The notes below the pieces were generated by a model, which had not been told where the DNA came from, ran no database searches, and saw only the letters and a list, made by a program, of their open reading frames with translations. The position numbers and the translations under genes are program-made. Shown here piece after piece: positions 32,128 through 44,673 of a DNA stretch of 64,000 nt. Source of the DNA: Helianthus annuus (taxonomy: Eukaryota; Streptophyta; Magnoliopsida; Asterales; Asteraceae); NCBI RefSeq assembly GCF_002127325.2, contig NC_035439.2:138633901-138697900 (forward strand), given 5' to 3'. Within the stretch, counting starts at the first letter, position 1. Each line of letters starts with the position of its first letter.

Positions 32128-34036
32128 TTCGACCAGCTTCAGGGAGCGAGTTACTTTTCCAAGATAGATCTCAGGTCAGGCTATCATCAATTGAAAGTCA
32201 AGGAGGAGGATGTACATAAGACCGCGTTTAGGACTCGTTATGGTCATTACGAATTCCTAGTGATGCCTTTTGGGCTCACTAACACGCCTGCCGCATTCAT
32301 GGATCTCATGAATCGCGTATGCAAGCCTTATCTGGATAAATTTTTCATCATCTTCATCGACGACATCCTCATCTACTCCAAGAACCAAGCTGACCATGAG
32401 GAGCATCTTCGGTGCATTCTTAAGCTACTCCATCAAGAGAAACTCTATGCCAAGTTTTCAAAGTGTGAGTTTTGGCTTCGCGAAGTCCAGTTCCTTGGTC
32501 ATGTTGTGAGCGAACGTGGAATTCAAGTGGATCCCGCAAAGATAGAAGCTATTATGAACTGGCAAGAGCCAAAGACACCTTCAGAGATTCGTAGCTTCCT
32601 AGGTTTGGCTGGATACTACAGGCATTTTATTGAAAACTTCTCAAGAATTGCTACACCCTTAACGTCGTTAACACGTAAGAACATTAAGTTTAATTGGAGG
32701 CCTAAGCAGCAAGAATCTTTTGATATCTTGAAGCAGAAGTTGAGCAACGCTCCAGTACTGACTCTACCTGAAGGCATTGAAGAATTTGTGGTGTATTGTG
32801 ATGCGTCACACACCGGAATGGGTTGTGTGTTAATGCAAAAGGGCAAGGTCATAGCCTACGCTTCACGTCAATTAAAGGTGCACGAAAAGAATTACGCCAC
32901 CCATGACTTAGAGTTGGGTGCCGTTGTATTTGCACTAAAGCTTTGGAGGCATTATCTGTATGGGACGAAGTGTGTGATCTACTCCGACCACAAGAGCCTT
33001 CAACACCTGTTCAATCAGAAAGATTTGAACATGAGGCAGCGACGATGGATGGAAACCTTGAACGATTACGATTGTGAAATAAGATACCATCCAGGCAAGG
33101 CTAATGTAGTCGCAGATGCTTTGAGAAGGAAGGAAAGAGTGAAGCCGATAAGGATCAATGCCAAGAGCATTGAAATTAAGAGCAGCTTGAATGAAAGGTT
33201 GTTAGCTGCACAGAAGGAAGCTGTGTTAGAAGCTAACTATCCTGAGGAGAAATTAGGAGTAACTGAAGAACAGCTGTCCTACGACAAAGACGGAATGTTG
33301 AGATTAAATGGACGAATATGGGTTCCTGTTTATGGAGGACTTCGAGATGTTATCCTCAAGGAAGCCCACAGTTCCAAGTACTCCGTCCATCCTGGAGCTG
33401 ATAAGATGTACCAGGATTTAAAGGCAAATTATTGGTGGATAGGCTTGAAAAAGTCTATAGCAGCTTATGTAGCTAAATGCTTGACGTGTGCTAAAGTCAA
33501 AGCTGAACATCAGAAGCCGTCAGGTTTACTGCAACAGCCTGAAATTCCCACATGGAAATGGGAAATGGTGACGATGGACTTCACCACCAAATTGCCTAAG
33601 ACGCCGAAGGGAAATGATACTATATGGGTCATAGTTGATAGACTGACTAAGTCAGCACATTTCCTACCCATTAAAGAGACCTTCAGCTCTGACATGCTAG
33701 CCCAATTGTACGTGGATAAGATTGTGGCCTTGCATGGCGTACCAGTATCTATTATCTCAGATCGGGATACTAGATACACATCTCATTTCTGGAAGAGTTT
33801 CCAACAGTCTCTGGGCACTCAATTGAATTTCAGTACGGCTTACCACCCTCAGACGGATGGGCAGAGTGAGCGTACTATTCAGACGCTGGAAGACATGTTG
33901 CGTGCATGTGTAATTGATCTAGGAGGAAGTTGGGACAGGCATTTACCATTGGTCGAGTTCTCCTACAATAATAGCTACCATACTAGTATTAAGGTTGCGC
34001 CTTTTGAAGCACTATATGGTAGAAAGTGCAGAACGC
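32128..34036 (+). pseudogene. T1 RT, RNase H and integrase (part 2)
   Basis: The frame after the first deletion covers the RT palm with the catalytic FIDD ([13 protein letters not shown]), RNase H ([32 protein letters not shown]), the integrase zinc domain ([16 protein letters not shown], then [11 protein letters not shown]) and the DDE core: Asp in TMDFT, Asp in SDRDTR, Glu in GQSERT. All catalytic residues are present. RT copies the RNA, RNase H removes it and integrase inserts the DNA. A second 1-bp deletion near 34037, in the segment after YGRKCRTP, ends the frame. Confidence 0.92.
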
Positions 34037-34613
34037 CCTTTGCTGGGCAGAAGTGGGAGATACGCAATTATCAGGTCCTGACTTAGTCTTCGAATCAACG
34101 GACAAGATTGTCCAAATTCGCGACCGCCTGAAAGCTGCTCGAGATAGGCAGAAGAGCTATGCGGATGAAAGGCGAAAGCCCCTCAAGTTTGAGGTTGGCG
34201 ACAAAGTTTTGCTCAAAGTATCACCTTGGAAGGGGGTGATGCGATTTGGCAAGAAAGGTAAGTTAAGCCCAAGGTATATAGGACCATTCGAGATCATCGA
34301 ATGTGTAGGATCAGTGGCTTATAAGTTGAACTTACCTGAAGAGCTCGATGGAATTCATAATGTATTTCACGTCTGCAATCTGAAGAAATGTCTAGCTGAT
34401 GAGTCACTAGTCATACCACACACAGATGTGCATATAGACGAGAGCTTAAAATTTGTGGAAAAACCTGTGTCGATTGAGGATCGACAGGTAAAGAAGCTTC
34501 GGAGGAAGCTTGTGCCCATTGTCAAGGTAAAATGGGATGCTCGTAGAGGTCCTGAATATGCATGGGAGTTAGAGTCCAAAATGCAAGAAAAATACCCTCA
34601 ATTGTTTCAGTAA
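34037..34613 (+). pseudogene. T1 integrase C terminus and chromodomain (part 3)
   Basis: It contains the GPY/F-like module ([14 protein letters not shown]) and then, after [12 protein letters not shown], the chromodomain-like tail ([15 protein letters not shown]..., [16 protein letters not shown]). In chromoviruses this tail guides integration to heterochromatin. The element's own insertion site inside another chromovirus fits that preference. It ends just before the polypurine tract. Confidence 0.9.
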
Positions 34614-34636
34614 ATCTCGAGGTCGAGATTTCTTTT

Positions 34637-34649
34637 AAGGGGGTGAGGA
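34637..34649 (+). promoter_or_regulatory. Polypurine tract of T1
   Basis: AAGGGGGTGAGGA immediately before the TGTAACACC start of the 3' LTR. Confidence 0.88.
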
Positions 34650-37600
34650 TGTAACACCTCGGAAATTCCTGTCCATTGAAATAAAGACACGTGTCATGAG
34701 AGACAGACGTGTCAGGAAAACCGGATCAAATAAAAAGATGCATGGTAGGATTTTTAATAAAAAGGGCGTCATGTTATTTAAAATACCTCTGAACGACCCA
34801 AGGGCGACATGTTATTAAATCACCACTGAGCGACCCGAATTTTATAAATCCCAAGATCCTTAAATCATTTGATAAACATCCTACATGATAACCAGTTGGT
34901 TCCAAATGAATAAAGTTCCATCTTTATTATGGACTTCGGATCAGTAAGGTTTGTTACTACTGAAAATACTAAATAAAATCCTTGTAAATGGAATCAAGAA
35001 TAACTATGAAGCTTGTTAACTATAATGGGAATCCAAGACTTGTTCTTGGTGTTTCCGTCACTTTACAAGTCCCATAAAAGGTCACATGAATGAGGAAACA
35101 TGTAAGACCTATCCAAGCATGCAATGGCTGAGCCAATGGCCCCACTACTGAAAAAGATGGACTGAATTCGGAAATGGTTTGATTGCATGGTCAAGACTTA
35201 AAAGTTTACAAATTTTTGTCCTCTGACCAACGGTTACGGACCGCAAGGCTCAAGGCTTACGGTCCGTAAGGAGGGTACCTGGGCGATTTCAGCAAAGGTC
35301 GGTTACGGACCGTAACCATTTCAGCATACGGTCCGCAAGAGATGCTTACGGACCGCAAGGCCTTAAGCTTACGGTCCGTAAGGCTGTCGCTGGCAGCAGG
35401 TTTTGGACAGCTGCCTGTTCAGCCTGTTGCACCGACTTAATTGGTGGTTTTTCGAAACATGGGACTTGCTAGGCAGTTTTTAGCCACATAGGGACACCTG
35501 GGGTGATCACACATCAATTGTAGACTTGCATGTCTTGATCTTGAGCTCATGGGTGCACTATATAAGGGTCAAGATTTGTGACCATTTGATCATTAATTTT
35601 GCATCTTCACTTCTGGAGCTCCTGGACAGCTATCAAGTTTTCTTAGGCTCCATAATCCTTCTTAGGACTCTTGTAAGTGTCCTTAACCTCCCTTAATCCA
35701 TTTTAGCTTGGTTAATTAGCTAAAAGTCAAACCATCGTAATTAAGGTTTGACTTCGAGATTAGTCCATAGTTACTCAGTAATATCTCGAATTAAAAATAC
35801 CTTTAAGTAGGTAATTATGTGGGTAACAAACCCTTAAAAGGGTATTTCCAGATTCCCACTTTAAGCATGTCAATTGTCGAGTCAAAGCTAACTATAAAAA
35901 GTCAACAGAAATGACTATTTGCGAATTAATGCATAATTAGCAATGTAGGTTACATGCAATCTGTTTGATCATTAAAATAACTTGGTAATTAAAGTAAGAA
36001 CATGTTCCAACATGTTCAACTCGACAATTTTCAGTTTAGGCTCGGTTTGGAACCGAAAGTCGCAAAGTTTGACTTCTGCTTTGACTTTCAGTTATGACCC
36101 GTTTAAGCCAAGATTAGGATTGCCTTAAAGCTTCTTTTGAACCTATTTACATGTTAGTATAACTCTCTAAGATTATACAACTTGGTTCATTAGATATCTT
36201 GATTGTATGCATGTTTCCGTTAAATGCCCATATGTTGACCATTATGCCCAAATGTCGATAAATCATGATTTTTGAAAATATAAAAGGGTAGGCACCTTAG
36301 CTACTGATTTATAAACTTGCACCCAAAATTTGAAGTCAGTTTGAGGTCTAGGTTAAGAGTTATGCTCAATAGCGTAATTAAGAGCTTCTTTACTAATTAA
36401 ATGGCGTAAATTACGTATAGCCTGTTAAAACCCAAATTTTTATACCAAACTTTTTACCCACTGTTATAAAATAATATTTTGGGATTTTTGGTGATTTTTA
36501 TTTATTTTTAGGCTGAGCATAACTTAGTGTTCTAAGATTAATTCGGTTTATGCCGGTTTTGCCCTTCTTAGCCATAAATTGAGTTTTACAAATCCTTTTG
36601 ACCTCAAACCAATTCCTACTGATTTGTTATGATAAATAAATTATTTTGAGCCTTCTGGAATATTAAAAATATCAGCTTTTTACAGAAAACCCGGAAATGG
36701 CTCCGAATCGCCTTACTAGGCATTTTTAACGCTTAAGTGTGCACTAGAGCCTTATTAAGCTTAAGGGTTTGAACCTACTGATGTAATTAGTAAATTATTA
36801 TATTCTAAACAGTAGGCAAATGTTTTGAACTCAGAATTTCCAGAATTGACCTTTTAGGCACATGTGAAATTACCAAAATGCCCCTACGGTGCATAGTAAG
36901 GTTAAAGATATTAAATTTCACATTAATTTGATACCCTACTGTTATAACTTAGTAAATTAACTATATTTACTATTTGAATCAGACCTATAACTCAGGTTAT
37001 CATTTTAACCCTTTTTCACCTTATAAATTGACCAAAACGCCCTTTTGAGGCATAGTTTTGGTTTATAATCATTTGGGCCATAATGGAAGATATCATTCTG
37101 ATATCACAACATATTTTGAGCATATTGACTTCAGAAACTTGTATTTGACTCTTATGGTTACTCGTTACGCATTATACGCGTTCGGATCGGCTTAAGTGAC
37201 TAGTTTGGCCATTTTAGCCGAAACGGGTCAAACCATATCTTTTTGGTCTCAAAATCCAGAATGTGATTATGTTACCCATATAAAACAAGTGTGCAAGCTT
37301 GTTGGGGCAAAACCACATTCTAACGGTCTTCGCCTTATTGTGCGTTTAAAACCGTAATCTTTATATAAAACTAACCGGTCTAAGCTTAAGACCCGTTAGG
37401 ATTCTAATAGGTTATTAAAACCTTAATTTCCAGATCTAGGAGCCTAGTAAAAGCTACTTGCACTCGTTATATTTGGTTTATACTTGCTCAGGTAAATACG
37501 TTTAACATATTTTCCCTATACGGGCTTGGGGTACGGTATATAAAATACCGCTTGGTCGGGAAATTGACCATAACCGGTCTTGGTTATGTGCAGTCAAATG

Positions 37601-38299
37601 AACCCGTTTGAAAATGTTGTTTTGTTTGTTTAACGCCTTTGGGGGCTTAATGACCATGTCCCGGATATCCTTGGCATCATTCAAAGAATGGCCACGACCT
37701 TAGCACTCGGGTGTAGGCGTACACCCGTAGCGCTGTATAACATGTATAATCGTCAGTACGAGAGAAGTCTCGCGGCGGAATTATATTAAGTGGTGTGTCT
37801 ATTAATCTTTAACCCGGAACGAACCCGGGCTACCGAACGCAGAATGAACATGTAATTCTTTTACAAGATTATTAAGCAAATAATTATCCCAAGTTATAAA
37901 AAGTTTTATGCCACGAGCATTTAAATCAATTTTAAACATTTTCAAAATGAGTCAGTTGAATTGTATTTACCAGTGTAAACTGACGTATTTTCCAAAAAGA
38001 CTAAGTGCAGGTACTACGCGTAATAGGCTGGTCACTCCTTAAGCATCCATAGAAGTCTCGCAAGCTTAGGATGCATGAAGTCTGTTGAAATGAAGTTTCC
38101 TTTTTATTTGATTCTGCCTGTGGATTCTATTTCGTCATTTTGTGATATTTGAATATTACAATAAATTAAGTTGAAATGAATCTATCTTTGCTTCCGCTGT
38201 GCATTATAATTTGTGTTGTTTGACTATGATGATATCAACTACGTCACGATACTCCCCCACCGGGCCCACCGGTGACACGTGGAAATTCAGGGTGTGACA
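34650..38299 (+). repeat. 3' LTR of chromovirus T1
   Basis: 3650 bp with TATA box at 35559-35565. It is followed by GCCGC, after which chromovirus A's gag resumes. Confidence 0.95.
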
Positions 38300-38822
38300 G
38301 CCGCTTCAAGGATAAACCGTGTCTCATATGCGGGAAAACGGGGCACACGGCATCCCTATGTCTGGCTAAAGTCTCAGTTTACTACAAGTGCTATCAGCCC
38401 GGTCACAAAAAGTTTGAATGCCCGGAATTGGTCGGGAAAAAGAACGAGAAAGATGTTCAAGTGGAGACCCAAAAAGCGAAGGCTAGGTCCTTCCAATTAA
38501 CTGCGGCTGAAGCAAAGACAGAACCCGATGTGGTTTCAGGTATATTCGCAATAAACTCGATCCCTGCACGTGTATTATTTGATACGGGTGCGAATAAGTC
38601 CTTTATTTCACATGGATTTATTCCACATCCTTCATTTGTATTGACAAAATTATCTGTGCCCCTAGAAGTTGAAATAGGAGATAACAAGAGTTTCATAGTG
38701 TGTGATGTCTGTCAAGGCTGTAAACTGAATATCGATGACGAAGAATACTCGATAGATCTAATCCCGATGTCAATGGGCGAATTCCAAGTGGTGGTTGGAA
38801 TGGATTGGCTATCCCGACACCA
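38300..38822 (+). pseudogene. Chromovirus A gag 3' end and protease
   Basis: After the T1 duplication the gag frame resumes with two knuckles, CLICGKTGHTASLC and CYQPGHKKFEC, in which the second lacks one Cys of the CX2C pair (YYKCYQPGH). The protease follows with an intact FDTGANKSF active site and the VVVGMDWLSRHHA segment. A 1-bp frameshift near 38822 moves the rest to another frame. Confidence 0.85.
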
Positions 38823-39243
38823 CGCAAAAGGTCGTGTGTTTCCGTAAGGAGATAAAACTAACATCTCCGAGCGGAAAACACGTTATTATCTATGGCGAGA
38901 AAGGAGGCAATCCTATAATATGTTCCATGTCGAAAGCTAACAAGCTCATGAAGCATGGATGTAGAGCGTCTATGATATACGCGAATGAGCCCGAGAAAGA
39001 ATCACCGAAGATTGGAGACGTACCGGTGGTACGTGACTTCGAAGATGTGTTTCCGGAAGATTTACCGGGAATACTGCCTGAACGGGAGGTAGAGTTCGGA
39101 ATCGAATTGATTCCAGGCGCGAAACCCGTAGCTAAAGCGTCGTACCGACTCGCGCCGTCAGAGTTACAAGAACTAATGTCGCAGATTCAAGACTTGCTCG
39201 ATAAAGGGTTTATAAGGCCGAGTGTGTCTCCTTGGGGCGCACC
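38823..39243 (+). pseudogene. Chromovirus A protease-RT linker and RT start
   Basis: Encodes FRKEIKLTSPSGKHVII, then the pre-RT motif FEDVFPEDLPGILPEREVEF, and RT up to PSVSPWGAP. It is interrupted there by the hAT MITE, whose 8-bp target GGCGCACC (39236-39243) is the RT codons for Gly-Ala-Pro. Confidence 0.85.
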
Positions 39244-39946
39244 TAGGGCTGTAAACGAACAGAACGTTCAGCGAACAGTTCGTGAACCGTTCGGCGGGAA
39301 GTTCGTTTATGTTTGTTCGATTAGCTTAACGAACGAACACGAACAAAAAATTTCGTTCTGTTTGCTTAGCGAACGAACACGAACACAGGTCTTGTTCGTT
39401 CGACTACGTTCGTGAACGTTCGGTAATATGTTCGTTTACGTTCGTTCATGTTTGTTTGATTATATCAAAAAAATAATAAGTAATAAATCTTTTATCTAAA
39501 CATATTGAAAACTTGAAACCCTATTTTTTCTAAGTAGCTAAAATTTGGACATTCTAAGACATTTTGGGGGATAATTATGTCTAAATTAGTTAAACTTGAT
39601 TTATCGTCTGGTGGTCTAATAGACTTCTTGTGTTTTGATTTATCATTTGATGGTTGTATTTAACTACTTATATTCAATGTTTAAGGATAACTATGTTTTA
39701 TTTTTTTATTTTCAAGTTAAATGTTCGTTTGCGTTTGTTTTAATTTGCTTGCGTTTGTTTGTGTTCGAGACCAGTGTTCACGAACTGTTCGTGAACAACT
39801 GAATTTCCTTAACGAACGAACATGAACATAAACATATGTTCGGTATGCGTTCGTGAACAGTTCGCGAACATGTTAATTTCCTTAATGAACGAACACGAAC
39901 ACGAACATAGCCTTGTTCGTGTTCGTTAGGTTCGTTTACAGCCCTA
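39244..39946. mobile_element. hAT-type MITE in the RT of chromovirus A, 703 bp
   Basis: Perfect 17-bp terminal inverted repeats TAGGGCTGTAAACGAAC and exact 8-bp duplication GGCGCACC (39236-39243, 39947-39954). Subterminal regions carry dense GTTCGTGAAC / CGAACACGAAC motifs, the centre is AT-rich, and no transposase is encoded. Confidence 0.95.
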
Positions 39947-41118
39947 GGCGCACCGGTACTATTCGTGAAAAAAAAGACGGAAGCATGTGAATGTATATCG
40001 ATTACCAGGAGTTAAACAAACTCACGGTAAAGAATCGATACCCGCTTCCGAGAATAGACGATTTATTCGACCAATTACAAAGTGCGAATTGGTTTTCAAA
40101 AATCGACCTTAGATCGGGATATCACCAATTAAAGGTCAAGGAAGAGGATGTATCGAAGATGGCTTTCCGTACGCGATACGGACATTACGAGTTCCTCGTG
40201 ATGTTATTCGGGTTGACGAATGCACTCGTGGCTTTCATGGACCTCATGAACCAGGTTTGCAAACCAATGTTGGACAAGTCGGTAATCGTGTTTATCGACG
40301 ACATTCTAGTGTATTCGAAAAGTGAGGCGGATCATGCGCATCATTTACAGGAGGTGTTAGAGACACTCAGGCGAGAAAGGTTGTATGCAAAATTTTCAAA
40401 GTGCGCCTTTTGGTCACGAGAGGTGCAATTCCTCGGCCACATCATAAGTGCCGCCGGAATATTGGTAGATCCGTCAAAGATAGAGGCCGTGCCGAAAGGG
40501 AGCCCTCCAAAGAATCCTTCAGAAATTAGAAGCTTCTTAGGGCTTGCAGGATATTACAGGAGATTCATTCAAGATTTCTCCAAGATTGCTTCGCCGTTAA
40601 CTTAATTAACTCGCAAAGAGGGAAAATTCATTTGGGGTGTCGAACAAGAAAGAGCGTTCCAAACGCTAAAAGAGAAGTTAACTCAAGCTCTGATATTAAC
40701 ATTGCCGAACGGGGTCGAAGACTTGGTAGTCTACTCAGATGCGTCATTTTCAGGGCTTAGATGTGTTTTAATGCAACGAGGCAAAGTAATAGCTTATGCC
40801 TCGAGGCAATTAAAGGTGCATGAAAAGAAATAGCCCACGCACGATCTCGAATTGGCGGCGGTAGTGTTTGCGTTAAAAATACGGAGGCACTATTTATACG
40901 GAGTAAAGTGCACCATATTTACTGACCACAAAAGCTTGAAATACTTCTTCGATCACAAGGAGTTAAATATGCGACAAAGACGATGGTTAGAAACGATAAA
41001 AGACTATGACTGCGAAATACATTACCACCCCGGAAGGGCTAATGTTGTGGCAGATGCCTTTAGCAGGAAATCGGACTATGGGAACGTATCCGAGAAGCGC
41101 AAGCCGAGGCGATAAAAG
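39947..41118 (+). pseudogene. Chromovirus A RT and RNase H
   Basis: RT resumes with PVLFVKKK, then has a 1-bp loss in the A-run and a TGA before MYIDYQELN. The palm [10 protein letters not shown] is intact. In-frame stops follow at about 40603 (after IASPLT) and 40830 (after KVHEKK). RNase H shows [24 protein letters not shown] and FTDHKSLK. The frame is lost again near 41110. Confidence 0.88.
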
Positions 41119-42718
41119 AGGAAAACTTGAAAAAGGAAAGGATAGTTGGTCAGTTGAAGGATTTGGCGGATGGTAACAGCGGGTTGAAGACTCGATTCGG
41201 GAGAATATGGGTCCCGAATTCATGTGGAGTCAAGACGCTTCTACTCGATGAAGCTCATAAATCCCGTTATTCTATCCATCCGGGTGCAACCAAGATGTAT
41301 AACGATCTAAAGCAAAACTATTGGTGGCCTGGAATGAAGAGGGATGTTGTAAAGTCTGTAGAGAAGTGCTTGACTTGTTTACAAGTCAAGGCGGAACACC
41401 AAAAACCATATGGAAAACTGCAACTGTTGGAAATTCCAGTTTGGAAATGGGAACATATCACCATAGACCTGTTGACCAAACTGCCTAGGACAAACTGAGG
41501 ATTCGATGCTATATGGGTGGTTGTGGATAGATTTACAAAGAGTGCTCACTTTATACCTATACGTGAGACATATGCTTCGGAAAAAATGTCTGAGGTATAT
41601 ACAAACGAGATAGTGGCACGTCATGGGGTACCGGTGTCTATTGTGTCGGACAGGGATTCCGGTTTACTTCACACTTCTGGCGAGATTTCCAGGAACAGAT
41701 GGGAACAAAACTTTTTATCAGCACTGCATACCATCCTCAGACGGATGGACTGAGTGAGAGAACGATACAAACACTAGAAGATATGCTACGGGCGTGTATC
41801 ATCGACTTCGGGGGAAGTTGGGATGTTTATCTACCATTAGCTGAATTTTCATATAATAATAGTTACCATGCAAGCATCGGTATGGCTCCATACGAGATGC
41901 TATACGGTAGGAAATGTAGAACCCCGGTGTGTTGGGGTGAATTGGGTCCGCGTGAATTGGCCCATAAAGACGTAGTTCAAGCCACTAACGAGAAAATCGA
42001 CGTGGTTCGGGCTCATTTGAAAGCGGCTCAAGACATGCAAAAGTCTTATGCCGACAAGAGACGGAAACCGATTGAATTTCAGGTGGGTGACATGGTTATG
42101 TTAAAAGTTTCCCCATGGAAGGGCGTTATCCGATTCAGGAAAAGAGGGAACCTAAGCCCGAGGAGTGGCTTCATCTTCGTGTGTGGAAGAAGACGATAAA
42201 GACGATTCTTGGATGCAGTTCATCACGGATGATCCATGGTGTTCTTTCCTTGAGATATCTTAGGATTGGAGCCATCCAAGACTTAGGATCCTTCTCAGGA
42301 TATTCATCACCAGGATCCTGAACACTTATTACTTCTTTATCCAGAGGATCCATTCGGGCCATTTAAAATCATCGAACGGGTTGGCAAGGTAGCGTATCGC
42401 CTTGAATTACCGGACGAATTGAATGGAATTCATGGCACGTTTCATGTGTCACAACTCCGAAAGTGCTTGGCGGAGGAAACGACTTATATCCATTACGATG
42501 ACATCGAGGTGGACAATAGCCTTAATTATGCGGTAAGGCCAATTGAGATTCTGGATCGGAAGGCTAAAGATTTGCGGAACAAGAAAATTGATCAAGTTAA
42601 GATCAAATGGGAGGATAGAAAGGGTTCGGACACTACGTGGGACTCCGAAGAAGATATGCGGCGTCTCTGCCCGACATTATTTGGTACGTATTTCCGGTTT
42701 CGAAGACGCAACCCTTTT
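41119..42718 (+). pseudogene. Chromovirus A integrase and chromodomain-like tail
   Basis: Integrase zinc domain (HKSRYSIHPGATKMY, CLTCLQVKAEH), then core Asp (TIDLLTK), a stop near 41497, Asp in SDRDS, a frameshift near 41660, and Glu in LSERT. The GPF module (NLSPR...) is interrupted by a 184-bp insertion (42165-42348). The tail from GTFHVSQLRKCLAEE to EILDRKAKDLRNKKIDQVKIKWEDR and MRRLCPTLF is chromodomain-like. The tail frame has no stop before the LTR and reads on through the polypurine tract into it, to 42799. Confidence 0.87.
42165..42348. other. 184-bp foreign insert in the chromovirus A integrase
   Basis: Flanked by GAGGA on both sides (42160-42164; 42344-42348, included here as the second copy). 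It has no terminal inverted repeats. On the minus strand it reads openly as KDPKSWMAPILRYLKERTPW, which recalls the short linker between RNase H and integrase of Athila/Tat polyproteins. That suggests a scrap of another retroelement, perhaps template-switched or filler DNA. The identity is uncertain. Confidence 0.55.
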
Positions 42719-42732
42719 AAGGGGGGTGGACT
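42719..42732 (+). promoter_or_regulatory. Polypurine tract of chromovirus A
   Basis: AAGGGGGGTGGACT directly before the TGTAACACC start of the 3' LTR. Confidence 0.85.
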
Positions 42733-44668
42733 TGTAACACCCCGAAAATGTAAACCTTTTATTTTAAATATGATGTCGGTAAATAAACAAGTGAACTAAC
42801 TAGGAATAAAATTAACCTAGTTAGATAAGAGTCTAGTGATACTAAGTTAGAGTGTTAAAAACACTTAAACTAAAAACCTCATGAAAGTAGGAGGGTTAAA
42901 TGTGCCAATTGTGAAACAAGTTCTATTAAAACATAAAAATTAAAATCCAACACACACTGGTGTATGTGTGGATCGAATAGAACACAGGAGGGCAACCAGG
43001 GTATTCCAAAACCCTAATTCACACAAAATTCACAAATTGAAGGCACAAATCAGTTCCAAAACGAAATCAGAGCTTACATTTGTGATCTCTACTGTAAGAG
43101 GGACATAAGGTATGTGAATTTTATAGGAAGTCTCTATTTTAATTTCTGGATGAACATAGAGAATTCAAAATTCGTTGTTGCATGAATGTTATATGGATGG
43201 AATAGGAACAATATAGTGTCTAGGAGTGAACCCTAGAAAATTGTATGTTGAAATCATGCTTAATTCTAGTGAATTCATAATCACCATTTAAGGAGATAAT
43301 TGGGTTTTATAGGAACATGTTAAACACTAGAATTTGATTGTTGTTCTAGTGTAATTTGAATTCTAGGAAGTAAACTTAGATGTTGATAATGTGAAAGTTG
43401 ATATGAACATGCTTAGTTGGTGTTAATATTGGCTAAATAGCAAGCCATGAACTTGATTATAAATTTTGAAAAATTATGCCCTTAAGGTGTTTGTAAAAAT
43501 GCCTCAAAGAAGGCTTAAAAACTGAGATTTGAGCAAAAACGCATATTTATAAAGTTACGGCAAACTATGCGATATATGTCAAGAAAAGAGTTCTAAACAT
43601 GTTGTGGTTGAACTCTACAGGAAAGGAAACCGGAGCATCTAGTGGACAAGCCGGTGGCGACGCGTGATTGAAAGGTGTGCTTTGAAGGTATGTAACTTAT
43701 TCCGTTACATCATGCAATTTAGATAGTACAATTGTTCATAGTTGTGTTTTACTATAAAGATTTGTATTAGTTTAAGTGACATTGTTCACTACTTGATTTA
43801 ATGAGTTAAAAATTGATTAGAAAGTGTTTGGTAGTCATTGAAATAGAGGATTCCATAAATGAGCCAAACGAGTCGAATAATTGTTAACTAGTAGCAAAAA
43901 TTGTGTTTCGAATAGCATTTGTCAAAGATGGATCACAAGAGCGTGAAACCATAGATTTGGTAATGAAACGCCGGTGAGCGTAAGTCCCGGATGTTGGAGT
44001 AAATACGCCTTGCAGCCATAAACTTCTTAGAGGATAAATTAGCGCAAAATCTATACGGGTCAAATAAATACATTATGCAGTTATAGTTTTCCAGCCCGTA
44101 CATTCTATTTTCGATACAATGATCATAATAGACGCGTCGGTGATTGTATTACGGACACGTAGGAAAAAGAATCATCTAAAACAGACTATCGGATAAAAAG
44201 TTATGAATGTTTGAAGTTGAATTGTGCCAATTTTAAGAGCTGGGAATTCTGCAGCTCAAATCAAGCAACCTTCTGCGAAAAACATGGTGTCGCGTCACGC
44301 GACACCAAACTTGAAACATCGTCGCGCGACGCGACGACAGTGGCGGGCTGCGAAGGCTAACTCGGTATCTGTCGCGGGGCGCGACAGACCTAAATTGCAG
44401 AAATTTTGTTATGTTTTCATTATTTGAGTTCAGAACTTGTTTATGCCTATTCTAACATTGTCAAAACTAACAATTGACGAGGTTTTGACCATAGGTGATG
44501 TTTATCATGCTCCAGATGACGATCAAGCTACATTTGAAGAACCGAACACTAACTTGTGAAGCTTCCGCGCTTATCAAATTTTGTTTAACTAATTAAGGAT
44601 GCAAGGTATTTCCTTATTAAATGCGTATTTTATACTAAATAACTCAAATAAATGAGACGGGTGTTACA
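42733..44668 (+). repeat. 3' LTR of chromovirus A
   Basis: 1936 bp, with a deletion of about 104 bp near 44578 relative to the 5' LTR. The palindrome cluster lies at about 44287-44391. It is followed by the CCACA duplication. Confidence 0.92.
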
Positions 44669-44673
44669 CCACA

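Larger units (their letters stand above)
18547..38299 (+). mobile_element. Chromovirus T1: Tekay/Del-like Ty3 element with long LTRs and an extra frame
   Basis: LTRs of 3.6 kb (TGTAACACCTCGG...GGTGTGACA) with exact 5-bp duplication GCCGC (18542-18546, 38300-38304). The interior holds a primer site, an extra reading frame, a structured spacer, gag-pol with chromodomain, and a polypurine tract. It sits inside the gag zinc-knuckle region of chromovirus A. It carries two 1-bp deletions in pol, a broken zinc knuckle, a stop in the extra frame and an Athila/Tat-like insertion. LTRs differ by about 1.5% by eye. Confidence 0.95.
15343..44668 (+). mobile_element. Chromovirus A: Ty3 element (Tekay/Del-like), degenerate, interrupted
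   Basis: LTRs start TGTAACACCCCG and end GGTGTTACA (GGTGTTATA in the 5' copy), flanked by the exact 5-bp duplication CCACA (15338-15342, 44669-44673). Between them, in order, lie a primer site, gag, protease, RT, RNase H, integrase and a C-terminal chromodomain-like segment, then a polypurine tract. The interior is split by chromovirus T1, a hAT MITE and a small insertion. Several stops and frameshifts make it non-functional. LTR divergence of about 2% by eye is the highest of the nested set. Confidence 0.93.

Noticed and set aside
42419..42799. Separate gene running into the A 3' LTR
   Set aside because: It is the chromodomain-like tail of the A polyprotein that lost its stop and reads through the polypurine tract.
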